Source: Verrucomicrobiota bacterium (lineage in GTDB: Bacteria; Verrucomicrobiota; Verrucomicrobiia; Limisphaerales; JADLHS01). Taken from it: DNA of 64,000 nucleotides. The position numbers and the translations under genes were made by a program. The notes beneath the pieces were generated by a model. It was not told the DNA's origin and made no database searches. It saw nothing but the letters and a program-made list of their open reading frames with translations. Shown here one piece after another: positions 46,705 through 56,056 of the stretch. The stretch is from the NCBI GenBank assembly GCA_029573725.1, contig JAKQDQ010000181.1, forward strand, positions 1-64,000, in the 5' to 3' direction. How positions within the stretch are numbered: position 1 is the stretch's first letter; every line of letters starts with the position of its first letter.

Positions 46705-48572
46705 AACTTCGCCTCCAAAACGTCGAGGAGCAGCTGGAGTTCCGGCTGCCAGTGAAGCAGACCGCCGGCAGGGGGCGGGGTTGTTCCGAATTGGGCCGCG
46801 TCGGTTTGCGCAAAAAGGGCGCGCACCATTTCCGCGGCACGCCCCGTTCGCGTGGCTTCATCGAACACTTCCAGAATATCCCGGCTCACCAGGGCATGCG
46901 GGGCCGCCGGGAAGTGCGGGGCGCAGGCCAGCCGCAAGGCCTGCACGGCACTGCGGACAAAACGGGCTTCGTCGTTCGCCTGAGCCGCCGCGCGTAAAAT
47001 CCGGCGCTCGTGTCGCAGCGCGCGGCGCGCGCGGCGCCGACGCACCACCTCGGGATGACGCTCCAAATAGCGCCGCCGCCGGGCCCCGTACCCGAGTGCG
47101 GCCAGCACTGCGAAAGGCAGCACCTGCAGACCGAAAAACCCGCGGGTGAGTTGTGGTGCGGCAAAGGGATTTCCGCTCCGCCCCGGTGCGGCGGCGACGG
47201 CACCGAGTTGCAATCCGGTTTCCGTCCTCCCGGCGGCGGCCGCCTGGGCCAGGGCCTGCGCCTCCGCCGAGGCGGCACCCGCTTCCACCCGGATGGGCTG
47301 CGGTAATATGGTGAGGTCCACGTAGCGTTTTGCTTCGGGATCAAAACTCGAAAAGGGGATTGCCGGAGTCTCCGTCAGGTGGTGGGTCAGCGGAATCAAG
47401 GTGTAACTGAAGGCTACGATTGTGCCTGAAAGGTTCGGACTGGCGCCCGGTGCCGGGAAGGATGCCTCACTCACGGCGGGATAAATCTGCCAATTGGTCA
47501 CTGCGGGCGGGGGGGGCGGCACCAGACGCCGCGCGCCGGTGCGGCTCTCAAACGCCACCATCATCTTCACCGTGTCGCCAACACGAATGACGTCTGCGGA
47601 AAGTCGCGGCGGCAACGCGGCAAATTTTCCGATGGCCCCGGTAAACCCCGGCAGTTCTCCCGTACGCGGGAGGGGTTCCACCTGCAAGGTCACCGCGTCG
47701 GAATCGAGCAAGACGTAGCGTGACGACGCTCCGGGCGGCGGGTCCGGTCGCGGGGCGGTGGTGAAGCCCTGGGCGGTCACGTTGAGGCGCCCCGCCACCA
47801 GGGGGGTGAGTGTGGATTCGTAGATATACACCGGCCGCAGCCGGCCCAGAAATTCCAGCGGTTGCACGCGCTGCCGCACGGTCGCCTGGTCCACCAAGAG
47901 TCCGTCTCCATTCAACTGTACCTGGGTCAATGCCTGGACCAGGTTGTTGCTGGCCGCGGGCAGAAGCACTTGGAAGTCGACCGCCTGTCCGCAATAAACA
48001 TTGGTTTCCGCCAGTTGCAGATAGAGCTGTTGCGGCGGCGGGAGCGCGGCCGACGGTTGCGCCACGACTGTCAGGGTGACGGCGGGCACGGCGACGGAAC
48101 GGCCATACACCTGCACCTTGAATGTGGGGATGGTGTAAGTGCCCACACGGGTTGCCGCAACCAGATGGTTGATCATGGTGAACGGGCGGATGCGATCCGG
48201 CGCCGGCTCCAATATTTGGGCGCGGGAACTCAGCCGCAAAGTCAGCTCCTGGGGGGCTAAAATGTCCACCGGCCAGCGGATGGAATCATCCAGCGCGCTG
48301 ATCGTCACGCGGTAGGTGGAGTGACCGCCCGCGACAATGACCGGCGGGTCCAGCTCCGCCGTTACGGTCACATTCGTGCCCACCTCCATCGGGGGCTGCG
48401 CGAGCATCAATTGCAGCAGGGGATCCGGTGCCGGGACTTGCGCCGTCACAACGCCCGTGCTGGCCAGCAAACCGGCCCCGATCGCCCCGAGCAGTCCGGC
48501 CCGACGACAGATGCGTCGTCCGGCCCCTCCGGGCTGCGGCAGCTGAACCGTGCTGGCATCCGGTGGGGGCAT
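46701..48572 (-). CDS. batD: BatD-like oxygen-tolerance protein
   Basis: A 623-residue exported membrane protein. After an N-terminal signal/TM (LLGAIGAGLLASTGVVTA) come several Ig-like beta domains (VTAELDPPVIVAGGHSTYRVTI; YLQLAETNVYCGQAVDFQV) of the BatD type. A TM helix near residue 465 and a cytoplasmic Arg-rich helical tail (YLERHPEVVRRRRARRALRHERRI) follow. The ATG at 48572 shares one base with the batB stop (TGATG), preferred to the TTG two codons upstream. Bat proteins are linked to envelope stress and aerotolerance in Bacteroides and Leptospira. Confidence 0.88.
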   Translation of the reverse strand: MPPPDASTVQLPQPGGAGRRICRRAGLLGAIGAGLLASTGVVTAQVPAPDPLLQLMLAQPPMEVGTNVTVTAELDPPVIVAGGHSTYRVTISALDDSIRWPVDILAPQELTLRLSSRAQILEPAPDRIRPFTMINHLVAATRVGTYTIPTFKVQVYGRSVAVPAVTLTVVAQPSAALPPPQQLYLQLAETNVYCGQAVDFQVLLPAASNNLVQALTQVQLNGDGLLVDQATVRQRVQPLEFLGRLRPVYIYESTLTPLVAGRLNVTAQGFTTAPRPDPPPGASSRYVLLDSDAVTLQVEPLPRTGELPGFTGAIGKFAALPPRLSADVIRVGDTVKMMVAFESRTGARRLVPPPPPAVTNWQIYPAVSEASFPAPGASPNLSGTIVAFSYTLIPLTHHLTETPAIPFSSFDPEAKRYVDLTILPQPIRVEAGAASAEAQALAQAAAAGRTETGLQLGAVAAAPGRSGNPFAAPQLTRGFFGLQVLPFAVLAALGYGARRRRYLERHPEVVRRRRARRALRHERRILRAAAQANDEARFVRSAVQALRLACAPHFPAAPHALVSRDILEVFDEATRTGRAAEMVRALFAQTDAAQFGTTPPPAGGLLHWQPELQLLLDVLEAKL

Positions 48573-50527
48573 CACCAATCCTTTCCTTTTTGATCCCGGG
48601 AGGTTTTCTCGTCGCCCTGACCCATGGGCAGCCGCCGGTCGCCGCCCAGTTTCAATGCGTCCAGGATCCAGCTGGCTTCTTCACGCGAAATCAAGATGGT
48701 CTTTCCCTCCTGGGTCCGGCCTTCTTGCTGCCCGGCGCGCGGCCCCTCCTGGCCGTTCTCCTCCTCGTCCTCCTCCTCGTCGCCGCTCGCTCCGGGCGGG
48801 GCGTCCTCGGCGGGAATTTTTCCGCGCAGTTGCTTCATCAATTCTCCCAGCGCCTGGCGCTGCTGGCCCATGATTTGGCCGAGCTGCTGCAGCGCGCGCA
48901 GCCGGTCAATCAATTTAGCGATGGCGGCTTCCAGAATGGCGATATTTTCCCGGGCCTCCTGGTCGTGCGGATTGAGCTCCAACGCGCTCTTGAAATCATC
49001 CAGCGCCCGCTGCCATTTCTGCAGGGCGACACCATGCACCTCCACCGCGCGGCGCACCTGATCTGCCGCCTCCCGCAGGCCGCGTCGCGCGCCACGCCCG
49101 TTGAGATATGCCTGAATCAGTCGTTGTAGATTGTCACTTTCCAACGCCGACCGTCCGGCCTGCAAGGCTTGATCACCCCGGTCCAGGGCGCCGAGGGCGC
49201 GTTGCGCCGTCGCCGTGGCATCCGGTGATTTTTTCAACTCCTCGATGCCCAGCTGATAACGGGTCTGCCCCAGGTTGTAGAGCGTGGCGGGGCGCACCCG
49301 CCCCACTTGCAATCCCAGGGCGTGGTGCAACAGGCCTTCGGCTTCCTGAAATTTGCCGGCTTGGAGCTGCGCGGTGCCGGCATGAAAAAATTCCGCAGCC
49401 GACTTGGGCGACGGCCCGGCCGCCGGCGAATGGGTGGGGTGGGGGACTTCCGGGGTCGCCGGGGTGGGGACCGGTTGCACGATCAGCAATATCACCAGGC
49501 CGGCCAGCCCCGCGCGCCCGCGCCGTCGCGTGCTCAAAAGCGATTCAATCACCAGGAGCGCCAGCGCCAGCGCCAGAGGCACCTGGAAGCGGTCAATGCC
49601 CTGGTGGCGCGCCGGAGATGCGCCGCTGCCAGTCATCGACGTGTGCAACGCCTGTTTCACCCGTGCCAGTCCTTCGCCCAAAGCCCCTAACGGGAAGTAA
49701 CTCCCGTGCGTGGCCTGCGCGATACGGCGCAAAGTTGGTTCGTCCAACCGGCTGCGAACCACCTGGCCGCGGGTGTCACGCACCCAATCGACCTGGCCGC
49801 GTTCGTTGACGATCTGGATCTCCGCGCCCGCTTCCGTGCCGACGCCGATGGCGTAAACCACCACTCCCTGATCCGCCAGTTTTTTGGCCATGTCCACGCC
49901 GCTCTGTTGCAGATCCTCACCATCCGTGAGCAGCACGATGGCCTTCTGACGATCGGATTTTTCCATGGCCCGGAAGGCTTCGTCCAACGCCGCGCCGACG
50001 TCCGTGCCGGGCACCGCAATGGTTTTGTCATCCAGTGCCGCCAGGGCCTCCAAAAATGCGCCATGGTCAAACGTCAACGGGCATTGCAGAAAGGCCTGTC
50101 CGGCAAACGCCACCAAACCCACGCGACCGTTCGATTGCCGCCAGACAAAATCCTGTACCGCAAGCTTGGCCCGCCCGAGCCGGCTGGGCGAAACGTCTCC
50201 CGCCAGCATGCTGCGGGAACAATCCATGGCAAAAACCACGTCCTCGGTCAGATGCTGCACCCGGATTCCGCGCGTGCCCCATTGCGGTCGGGCCAGGGCC
50301 AGGCTGCAGCAGATCAGCACCAGCAGCAGCAGGAGGTTTTTGCCCAATCGACGTCCCGGACTGTGGGAGCGGGTCAATTCCCGGATGAACTCCGGGGCGG
50401 CCAGCCGTGCCAGCTGCCGTGCCCGCGCCCGGGCGGCGTGGACCTGCAAGGCGAGGAGCGCCAGTGGCCCCAGCCCCGCCAGCCAGAGCCATTGTGGTTC
50501 GGCAAAATGTGGTTCGGCAAAATTCAT
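48572..50527 (-). CDS. batB: BatB-BatC fusion: VWA membrane protein with TPR tail
   Basis: A 651-residue protein. The N-terminus fits BatB: TM helix, basic loop, TM helix ending LALARPQWG, then a VWA domain whose MIDAS starts FAMDCSRSMLAGD (DxSxS), with LLTDGEDLQQSG. A third TM helix (VPLALALALLVIESLL) leads into a C-terminal TPR region (FFHAGTAQLQAGKFQEAEGL; ALDDFKSALELNPHDQEARENIAIL) and a very acidic tail, which corresponds to BatC. In many genomes BatB and BatC are separate. Start 50527 (MNFAEPHF) overlaps the stop of a 40-codon ORF. Confidence 0.88.
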   Translation of the reverse strand: MNFAEPHFAEPQWLWLAGLGPLALLALQVHAARARARQLARLAAPEFIRELTRSHSPGRRLGKNLLLLLVLICCSLALARPQWGTRGIRVQHLTEDVVFAMDCSRSMLAGDVSPSRLGRAKLAVQDFVWRQSNGRVGLVAFAGQAFLQCPLTFDHGAFLEALAALDDKTIAVPGTDVGAALDEAFRAMEKSDRQKAIVLLTDGEDLQQSGVDMAKKLADQGVVVYAIGVGTEAGAEIQIVNERGQVDWVRDTRGQVVRSRLDEPTLRRIAQATHGSYFPLGALGEGLARVKQALHTSMTGSGASPARHQGIDRFQVPLALALALLVIESLLSTRRRGRAGLAGLVILLIVQPVPTPATPEVPHPTHSPAAGPSPKSAAEFFHAGTAQLQAGKFQEAEGLLHHALGLQVGRVRPATLYNLGQTRYQLGIEELKKSPDATATAQRALGALDRGDQALQAGRSALESDNLQRLIQAYLNGRGARRGLREAADQVRRAVEVHGVALQKWQRALDDFKSALELNPHDQEARENIAILEAAIAKLIDRLRALQQLGQIMGQQRQALGELMKQLRGKIPAEDAPPGASGDEEEDEEENGQEGPRAGQQEGRTQEGKTILISREEASWILDALKLGGDRRLPMGQGDEKTSRDQKGKDW

Positions 50528-50646
50528 GTGCGATGCTCCGGGTGGAGGCGGATCGTGGGCCATCCGGGCCTCAGGGTCACGCGGCCCGGGCCGGGCAGCC
50601 AGCCGGTTTGCCCCCACGGTTTGATGGCGTAATCATTTGAATTCAC
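50524..50646 (-). CDS. Candidate 40-residue ORF bridging batA and batB
   Basis: GTG at 50646 overlaps the batA stop by 4 nt (GTGA), and the TGA at 50524-50526 overlaps the batB start by 4 nt (ATGA). The peptide begins MNSNDYAIKPWGQTGWLPG and is Pro/Trp/Arg-rich with no TM helix. The same 4-nt coupling joins the other genes of this operon, which argues for a translated small gene or a translational bridge. No homologue is known to me, and chance is possible. Confidence 0.45.
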   Translation of the reverse strand: MNSNDYAIKPWGQTGWLPGPGRVTLRPGWPTIRLHPEHRT

Positions 50647-51683
50647 GGCACTCTCCTCAACCGCGTGTTGGCCAGCCAGCACTCCACGGCAAACAACCCC
50701 AGCCCCGCCAGCAGCGGCCATTGAAACAACGGCGTGTGCGTCGTGAAGCGACGCAGCTTCACCTCGGTCTTTTCCAGCCGGTCGATGTCGTCATAAATGC
50801 TCTGCAGCTCCTTCCGGCTGGTGGCCCGGTATGATCTGGCGCCGGACAACACGGACATCCGGTGCAACACCGAATAGTTCGCCGGCTGCAGGGCAATCGT
50901 CGGGCGCACCTCGCCGTTCGGTCCCAGCAGCAATTTTCCCGTGGCGGGATCGAACGCCGGCAGCTGGCACGGTGCTTCAATGCCGATGCCCACCGTGTAC
51001 ACTTTTGCCCCCAACGCGGCGGCCAGCTGTGCGGCCGGCACGGGATCCACCCGGCCTTTGTTGTTGTCGCCGTCGGTCAGCAGAATGATGATCCGGCTCT
51101 TGCTTTCGGTCCTGGCCTGGAGGCGTTTGGCGGCCATCGCCGTCGCGTCCCCGATGGCCGTGCCCAGTTCCCGGATCATCCCCACGTGCAGCCGCCGCAA
51201 ATTTTCCTCCAGCCAGGTGTGATTCAACGTCAACGGACTGGCCAGGTACGGCACGGCGGAAAAGACGACCAGCCCGATCCGGTCGCTCTCCCGTTTGCGG
51301 ATGAAATCCTGCAAAACACTGCTGGCAATATCGAAACGGGTCACCCGTTCACCGGGACCGCTCATGTCCAGCGCCATCATGCTCCAGGACAAATCCAGCG
51401 CGAGCATGATGTCCACGCCACTCGCCTGCGACTCCGTCCGGTCGTTGGCAAAACGCGGTCCCGCCAGGGCGACGATCACCAGCGTCACCGTGAGCAGGCG
51501 CAAGAAAACCAACAACCGTCCGGCGGCCGCGCGCGCGGTCGCCCCGGCGGTGCGGGCCAGGTCGGCGCTGGAAAAGACCAGTGCCGAGTGACGTCCGGTC
51601 CGCCCGCGCAGCACCGCATACAAGGGCACCAATGCCAGCAGCGCCAACACCCACGGATGCTGAAATTCAAAGCTGCTGTTCAT
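50643..51683 (-). CDS. batA: BatA-like VWA membrane protein
   Basis: A 346-residue protein: N-terminal TM pair (HPWVLALLALVPLYAVL; RLLVFLRLLTVTLVIVALAGP), a VWA domain with MIDAS DLSWSM (DxSxS) and DGDNNKGRVDPVPAAQ, then a C-terminal TM (LFQWPLLAGLGLFAVECWL). It is the standard BatA fold and length. The start overlaps the preceding gene by 4 nt. Confidence 0.9.
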   Translation of the reverse strand: MNSSFEFQHPWVLALLALVPLYAVLRGRTGRHSALVFSSADLARTAGATARAAAGRLLVFLRLLTVTLVIVALAGPRFANDRTESQASGVDIMLALDLSWSMMALDMSGPGERVTRFDIASSVLQDFIRKRESDRIGLVVFSAVPYLASPLTLNHTWLEENLRRLHVGMIRELGTAIGDATAMAAKRLQARTESKSRIIILLTDGDNNKGRVDPVPAAQLAAALGAKVYTVGIGIEAPCQLPAFDPATGKLLLGPNGEVRPTIALQPANYSVLHRMSVLSGARSYRATSRKELQSIYDDIDRLEKTEVKLRRFTTHTPLFQWPLLAGLGLFAVECWLANTRLRRVP

Positions 51684-52318
51684 GTCACCCGAAAGGCCAG
51701 TTGCTCCGCGGGCACGGACCGCAATTCGCGCCGCCGCGCCTCGCCCGCCTGGAAGAGCGCGTCCGCCTGCTGCCAGAGTTGGCGCGCACTGACGTAGTTC
51801 CCCGAGGCGAACCGCCTGGCGTCGCAATCCTGCATCAGGCGGACAACCCGCGCCGCCAGGGCGGCGCCCACTTCCGGATTGGTCATCAACGCGCGGCAGA
51901 ATTCCTCGGTCGTCAGTTCCCCCGCCGGGCCGCCGAAGGCGGCCTGGTAATAGCCGCGCAGGCAGCGGGCGAGGGCGCTGATGGTTTCCCGGGTTTCCGG
52001 TTGCGCAGCCAGTTGTTCCAGCCGGCGGCGTGTCACCACGGCGATTGGCTCCGGGGCGCGCGGCGGCGTTCGCGAAAGGAGGCCGGCGCCCAGAATCCCC
52101 AACGCCAGCAGTTCCAGGCTGTACACCGTCAAGGTCCGGCCGTGACGCTCCCAGAAGGTGGTGGGAATTGTGGTGCGGATCGGCCGCAATTCCGGAAATT
52201 CCGCCGCCGTCTGTGCCCCGCTCCACGGTGCTGCCATCCAGCCGCAGAGGAGCAGCCGGGCGATCCACAACCGGTTCGCCGTTCCCCGGCCTGGCTGAAA
52301 GAAGGCGTGCGTGCTCAT
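51680..52318 (-). CDS. DUF4381-like membrane protein of the Bat operon
   Basis: A 212-residue protein with a signal-like N-terminus and a TM helix (SLELLALGILGAGLL) near residue 70, then a cytoplasmic helical domain (RRLEQLAAQPETRETISALARCLRGYYQAAF; RVVRLMQDCDARRFA). Position between DUF58 and batA, size and layout fit the DUF4381-type subunit seen in such operons, but identity is weak. Overlaps both neighbours by 4 nt. Confidence 0.6.
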   Translation of the reverse strand: MSTHAFFQPGRGTANRLWIARLLLCGWMAAPWSGAQTAAEFPELRPIRTTIPTTFWERHGRTLTVYSLELLALGILGAGLLSRTPPRAPEPIAVVTRRRLEQLAAQPETRETISALARCLRGYYQAAFGGPAGELTTEEFCRALMTNPEVGAALAARVVRLMQDCDARRFASGNYVSARQLWQQADALFQAGEARRRELRSVPAEQLAFRVT

Positions 52319-53274
52319 CCGCGCCTCCTGCCCCGGCGCAACTCGAAGAAATTTTGCAAGGTGGGCGCAAAAGGATGCTCGGCGCTCAGCCGCAGCACAT
52401 CCACCCCGGCCCGGCGCAGCGCCCCTTCCAGCGCCGTCAGCCGCACCAGGTTGGTGCGGGAAAACTCGTCGCGCACCGCGGCGCGATTGGTGTCCAGCTC
52501 AAGCAGTTCACCGGTCTCCGCATCTTCAATCGTCACCAAACCTGCGCGCGGCAATGCGCTTTCGCGCGGGTCATGCAAATGCACGCAGACCAGATCGTGC
52601 CGCGCATTCGTCAGGCCGATCTCTTCAATCGCATCGCGCGGTCCGCCCGGGGTTTCCCGTGCCGGCACCGGATGGCGGGGCGGAACCGTCGGGCGGGCGG
52701 CGGCACGGGCAAAGCTGTGCAGAAAATCCGTCAGCAGGAACACCATGGAACGCCGCGTCAGGACGCGGTTCAAAAACGACAATGCCGCTGGAATGTTGGT
52801 GCCGCGGTGTTTGGGCTGGAAGGTCAGCATTTCGCGGATCAGGCGCAAAATATGCCGGCGCCCCTTGCGTGGGGGCAGATAGAGTTCCGGGCCGTCGGAA
52901 AACAGCAGCAGTGCCACCTTGTCGCTGGCGCGCGCCGCGGAAAATGCCAGTGTCGCGGCGATTTCGGTGGCCAGTTCCCGTTTCGTGCGCCGCACGGAGC
53001 CGAAGCGGGACGAGGCGGACACGTCCAGTGCGAGGACCAGGCCCAGTTCGCGTTCCTCGCGGAAGCGTTTTACAAACGGGCGTCCCATGCGATTGGTGAC
53101 ATTCCAATCAATGTCCCGCACGTCATCGCCGGGCGTGTATTCGCGCAGCTCCTCGAAGTCCATGCCGCGACCGCGGAAGCGGCTCAGATAAGCCCCCACC
53201 ATCGTGTCGTTGACGAGGCGGCTGGTGCGCACTTCCACCCGGCGCACGGTTTCAAGGAGTTCAGCGGTGGTCAT
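52315..53274 (-). CDS. DUF58 domain protein (VWA-like, MoxR-associated)
   Basis: A 319-residue protein with the DUF58 signature GMDFEELREYTPGDDVRDIDWNVTNRMGRPFVKRFREERELGLVLALDVSAS; the last part (DVSAS) is a degenerate MIDAS. It is always found beside MoxR ATPases, and here follows moxR by 98 nt. Confidence 0.93.
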   Translation of the reverse strand: MTTAELLETVRRVEVRTSRLVNDTMVGAYLSRFRGRGMDFEELREYTPGDDVRDIDWNVTNRMGRPFVKRFREERELGLVLALDVSASSRFGSVRRTKRELATEIAATLAFSAARASDKVALLLFSDGPELYLPPRKGRRHILRLIREMLTFQPKHRGTNIPAALSFLNRVLTRRSMVFLLTDFLHSFARAAARPTVPPRHPVPARETPGGPRDAIEEIGLTNARHDLVCVHLHDPRESALPRAGLVTIEDAETGELLELDTNRAAVRDEFSRTNLVRLTALEGALRRAGVDVLRLSAEHPFAPTLQNFFELRRGRRRG

Positions 53275-53372
53275 GGATCAACGATTGGCAACGTCCTTCG
53301 CACATTTTTCCCGGTGGTTTCCGGACGCCGGTGGTCGGCGAACCCAACTCCGGTCGGCGCCCGACACGTCCT

Positions 53373-54353
53373 TCACGGCACCGGCACCGCATTGAACACC
53401 TGCTTGATGATCGCATCCGTGGTGACGGCCTGCGCCTCGGCTTCGTAGGTCAGAATGATGCGGTGGCGCAGCACGTCCGCGCCTATGTTTTTGACATCTT
53501 CGGGCGTGACGTAGGTGCGGCCTTGCAAGAGCGCCCACGCCTTGGCCGCCAGCGTCAGAAAGATCGTCGCGCGCGGGGAGGCGCCAAACTGGATGTAATG
53601 TTTCACGTCCAGGTGGTGTTTCTCCGGCTGGCGTGTGGCGAAGACCACCTGTACAATGTAATCGCGCACCTTGTCGTCCACGTGAACCCGGTCCACCAGC
53701 TGCCGCGCCTGGAGGATTTCCTCCAGCCCGATCACCGGTTGGACCGGGGTGGCGGGGGAGGTGAAGGCCATGCGGTCCAGGATTTTTCGTTCTTCGGCTT
53801 CCGAGGGATAGTCGAGAATCACCTTGAACATGAACCGGTCCACCTGCGCTTCGGGCAACGGATAGGTGCCCTCCTGATCAATGGGATTTTCCGTGGCCAG
53901 CACAAGGAAGGGGGAGGGCAAGGGCATGGTTTCCCCGCCCAGCGTGATCTGGCGTTCCTGCATGGCTTCCAGCAAAGCCGATTGCACTTTGGCCGGGGCG
54001 CGGTTGATTTCATCCGCGAGCAGAAAATTGGCGAAAACCGGCCCGCGGGTCGCGTGGTATTTTCCGTCCTGCGGACTGTAAATCAGCGTGCCCACAATAT
54101 CAGCCGGCAGCAGGTCCGGGGTGAATTGGATGCGCCGGAAGCTGGCCTGTACCGCCGCCGCCAGCGTGCGCACCGAAAGGGTTTTTGCCAGCCCCGGCAC
54201 GCCTTCCAGCAGCACGTGACCGTTGGCCAGGAGGCCCACGAGCAACCGGTCCACCAGCTGGTCTTGGCCGACGATGACTCCGGCAATTTCCGCCCGGAGT
54301 CGCTTCACCCAGGCGGCGACGGCCTGGGCGGGTTCGCGCAATGCAGAATTCAT
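53373..54353 (-). CDS. moxR: MoxR-family AAA+ ATPase
   Basis: A 326-residue AAA+ chaperone thought to assemble or activate VWA partners. Walker A is LLEGVPGLAKTL, Walker B FLLADEINRAPAKVQSALLEAMQE, sensor FLVLATENPIDQEGTYPLPEAQVDRF, all typical MoxR. The start at 54353 (MNSALREPAQAVAAW) is an ATG; the frame stays open far upstream as a shadow of the kinase gene. First gene of the Bat operon. Confidence 0.95.
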   Translation of the reverse strand: MNSALREPAQAVAAWVKRLRAEIAGVIVGQDQLVDRLLVGLLANGHVLLEGVPGLAKTLSVRTLAAAVQASFRRIQFTPDLLPADIVGTLIYSPQDGKYHATRGPVFANFLLADEINRAPAKVQSALLEAMQERQITLGGETMPLPSPFLVLATENPIDQEGTYPLPEAQVDRFMFKVILDYPSEAEERKILDRMAFTSPATPVQPVIGLEEILQARQLVDRVHVDDKVRDYIVQVVFATRQPEKHHLDVKHYIQFGASPRATIFLTLAAKAWALLQGRTYVTPEDVKNIGADVLRHRIILTYEAEAQAVTTDAIIKQVFNAVPVP

Positions 54354-54569
54354 CCGCAGCACTTTAGAGGGCGAACCGCACTGACTCAAGCGCCGGAAAC
54401 GCCGGCGCCGCCCTCCCACCGACAAAGGACACGGAGCTTGCCCGGTTTCAGGACACTCGGCACGCCGGCCGGCGGACCCGGCGTTTGGAAATTCGCCGGG
54501 TCGCGGCAACTTTCTTTTCTTCGGCACCGGCGGAGCAATGGGCACGACACCTGCATCGCAACGCCAGAC
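54354..54569. other. Divergent region between moxR and FGGY kinase gene
   Basis: A 216-nt gap that must hold promoters for the Bat operon (minus) and the kinase (plus). I see no clear hexamer pair and no gene. Confidence 0.4.
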
Positions 54570-56048
54570 ATGGAGAAGTTGTACATTGCTTGCGAGCTGG
54601 GGGCGCGCACGAGCCGGGTCATGCTGGGTTCCCTGGAACATAATACTCTCAAGCTCGGGGAGCTGGTGCGTTTTGAAAGCCCGGTTTTGGCGGATAAAAA
54701 GGCGTTGCAGTGGAATATCCCGGAGTTTTTCAACCAGATCTTGCGCAGCCTGCTTGAAGTGGGAGCGCAAGACACCGACATCCACAGCATCAGTTGCCAT
54801 TCCTGGGGCGGCGATTACCTGCTGTTTGACCGGCGCGAAACCCTGCTGACGCCGGTATATCATCATCTGGATTCGCGTACGGATAAGAGTTGGGCCTCGG
54901 TCCTGCGGCAGCTCACTCCGGAGACCATCTATACCGAAACCAATTCCCCCCCGGCCCGGTGCTCCACACTGTTTCAACTGCAGGCCGAACCCGGCAGGCG
55001 CCTGCGCCAGGGCGAGGTTCTGCTGCTGGTGGCCGATGCGTTCAACCATTTGCTCGGCGGCATTGCCTGCGCCGAAATGTCGCTGGCCAGCACCACCCAA
55101 TTGTACACCCCGGTCAGCAAAACCTGGTCGCGCCGCCTGATCAACGAGCTGCGCCTGCCTCCCCAGTTGTTTCCCGCCATTGTCCCGGCCGGCACCCGTC
55201 TGGGCGAATTGAAACCGGAAATTGCCCGCCAAACCCGCCTGGAGGGCACCCAGATTGTCGCCACCAATTCCCATGAACTGGCGGCCGCATTGTCGAGCCT
55301 TCCGTTGAATCACGGCAGCGACTGGGCCTATGTGCAGATTGGCGCGGAAACCTTGATCGGCACGCAAATCCACGATCCGATCACGGCGCCCGACGACCAG
55401 GCGCGGCGTTATGCCCATGCCACCTGCCTGGGAGGCACCACGAATCTTTACCGCCGGCTCGTCGGTCTTTCCCTCTATGACGCATGCCGCAAATTCTGGC
55501 TCGAACGCGATCGCGAATTGTGTGATGACGTGTTGATGCACCTGGCCACCACCGCGTCCGCCTTTGAAGTGTTGATCGACCCGAATGATCCGCGGTTTGC
55601 CACACCGGAGGACATGCCCTTGAAGATCCAGGCTTATTGCCGGGAGACCGGCCAGGAGATACCCCGCAAGCCCGGGCAAATCATTCGTTGCGTGCTGGAA
55701 AGCCTCGCCTTGACCTACCGCCAGGCCTTTCACGAACTCGAGGTGCTGACCGGACGAAAGTTCGCGCGCATCTATCTTTTCGGGGCCGGCGAAAACACCC
55801 TGTTGAACCATTTCATTGTCAATGCGCTGCAGGTCCCGGCCATCATCGCCTCCCCCGACGCGGCGGCCATCGGCAATGTCATCGTGCAGGCCCTGACGCT
55901 CCGGCACATCCCCTCGCTGGAAGCCGCCCACGAAATTCTCCGCAGCTCCTATAAAATCCAGGCGATCATTCCCCACCAGGTGGACTGGGAGACGCCGGGC
56001 TTGCGCCTGGCCGAGTTGACGGCATCGCCCGCCTCCGCCTCCGCCTGA
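54570..56048 (+). CDS. FGGY-family kinase homologue, rhamnulokinase-like, altered active site
   Basis: A 492-residue FGGY-fold protein. The N-terminal ATP/sugar motif reads ACELGARTSRVMLG where rhamnulokinases have DLGASSGR; SISCHSWGGDYLLFD replaces the usual DTWGVD; TQIVATNSHELAAALSSLPL replaces the SHDTASAV segment that carries the catalytic Asp (RhaB numbering about 237), so Asp is Glu here. The C-terminal phosphate motif YLFGAGENTLLNHFIVNAL is present. It is near full length, hence not a pseudogene, but kinase activity is doubtful. No rhamnose genes are nearby. Confidence 0.8.
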   Translation: MEKLYIACELGARTSRVMLGSLEHNTLKLGELVRFESPVLADKKALQWNIPEFFNQILRSLLEVGAQDTDIHSISCHSWGGDYLLFDRRETLLTPVYHHLDSRTDKSWASVLRQLTPETIYTETNSPPARCSTLFQLQAEPGRRLRQGEVLLLVADAFNHLLGGIACAEMSLASTTQLYTPVSKTWSRRLINELRLPPQLFPAIVPAGTRLGELKPEIARQTRLEGTQIVATNSHELAAALSSLPLNHGSDWAYVQIGAETLIGTQIHDPITAPDDQARRYAHATCLGGTTNLYRRLVGLSLYDACRKFWLERDRELCDDVLMHLATTASAFEVLIDPNDPRFATPEDMPLKIQAYCRETGQEIPRKPGQIIRCVLESLALTYRQAFHELEVLTGRKFARIYLFGAGENTLLNHFIVNALQVPAIIASPDAAAIGNVIVQALTLRHIPSLEAAHEILRSSYKIQAIIPHQVDWETPGLRLAELTASPASASA

Positions 56049-56056
56049 TCGGGAGT

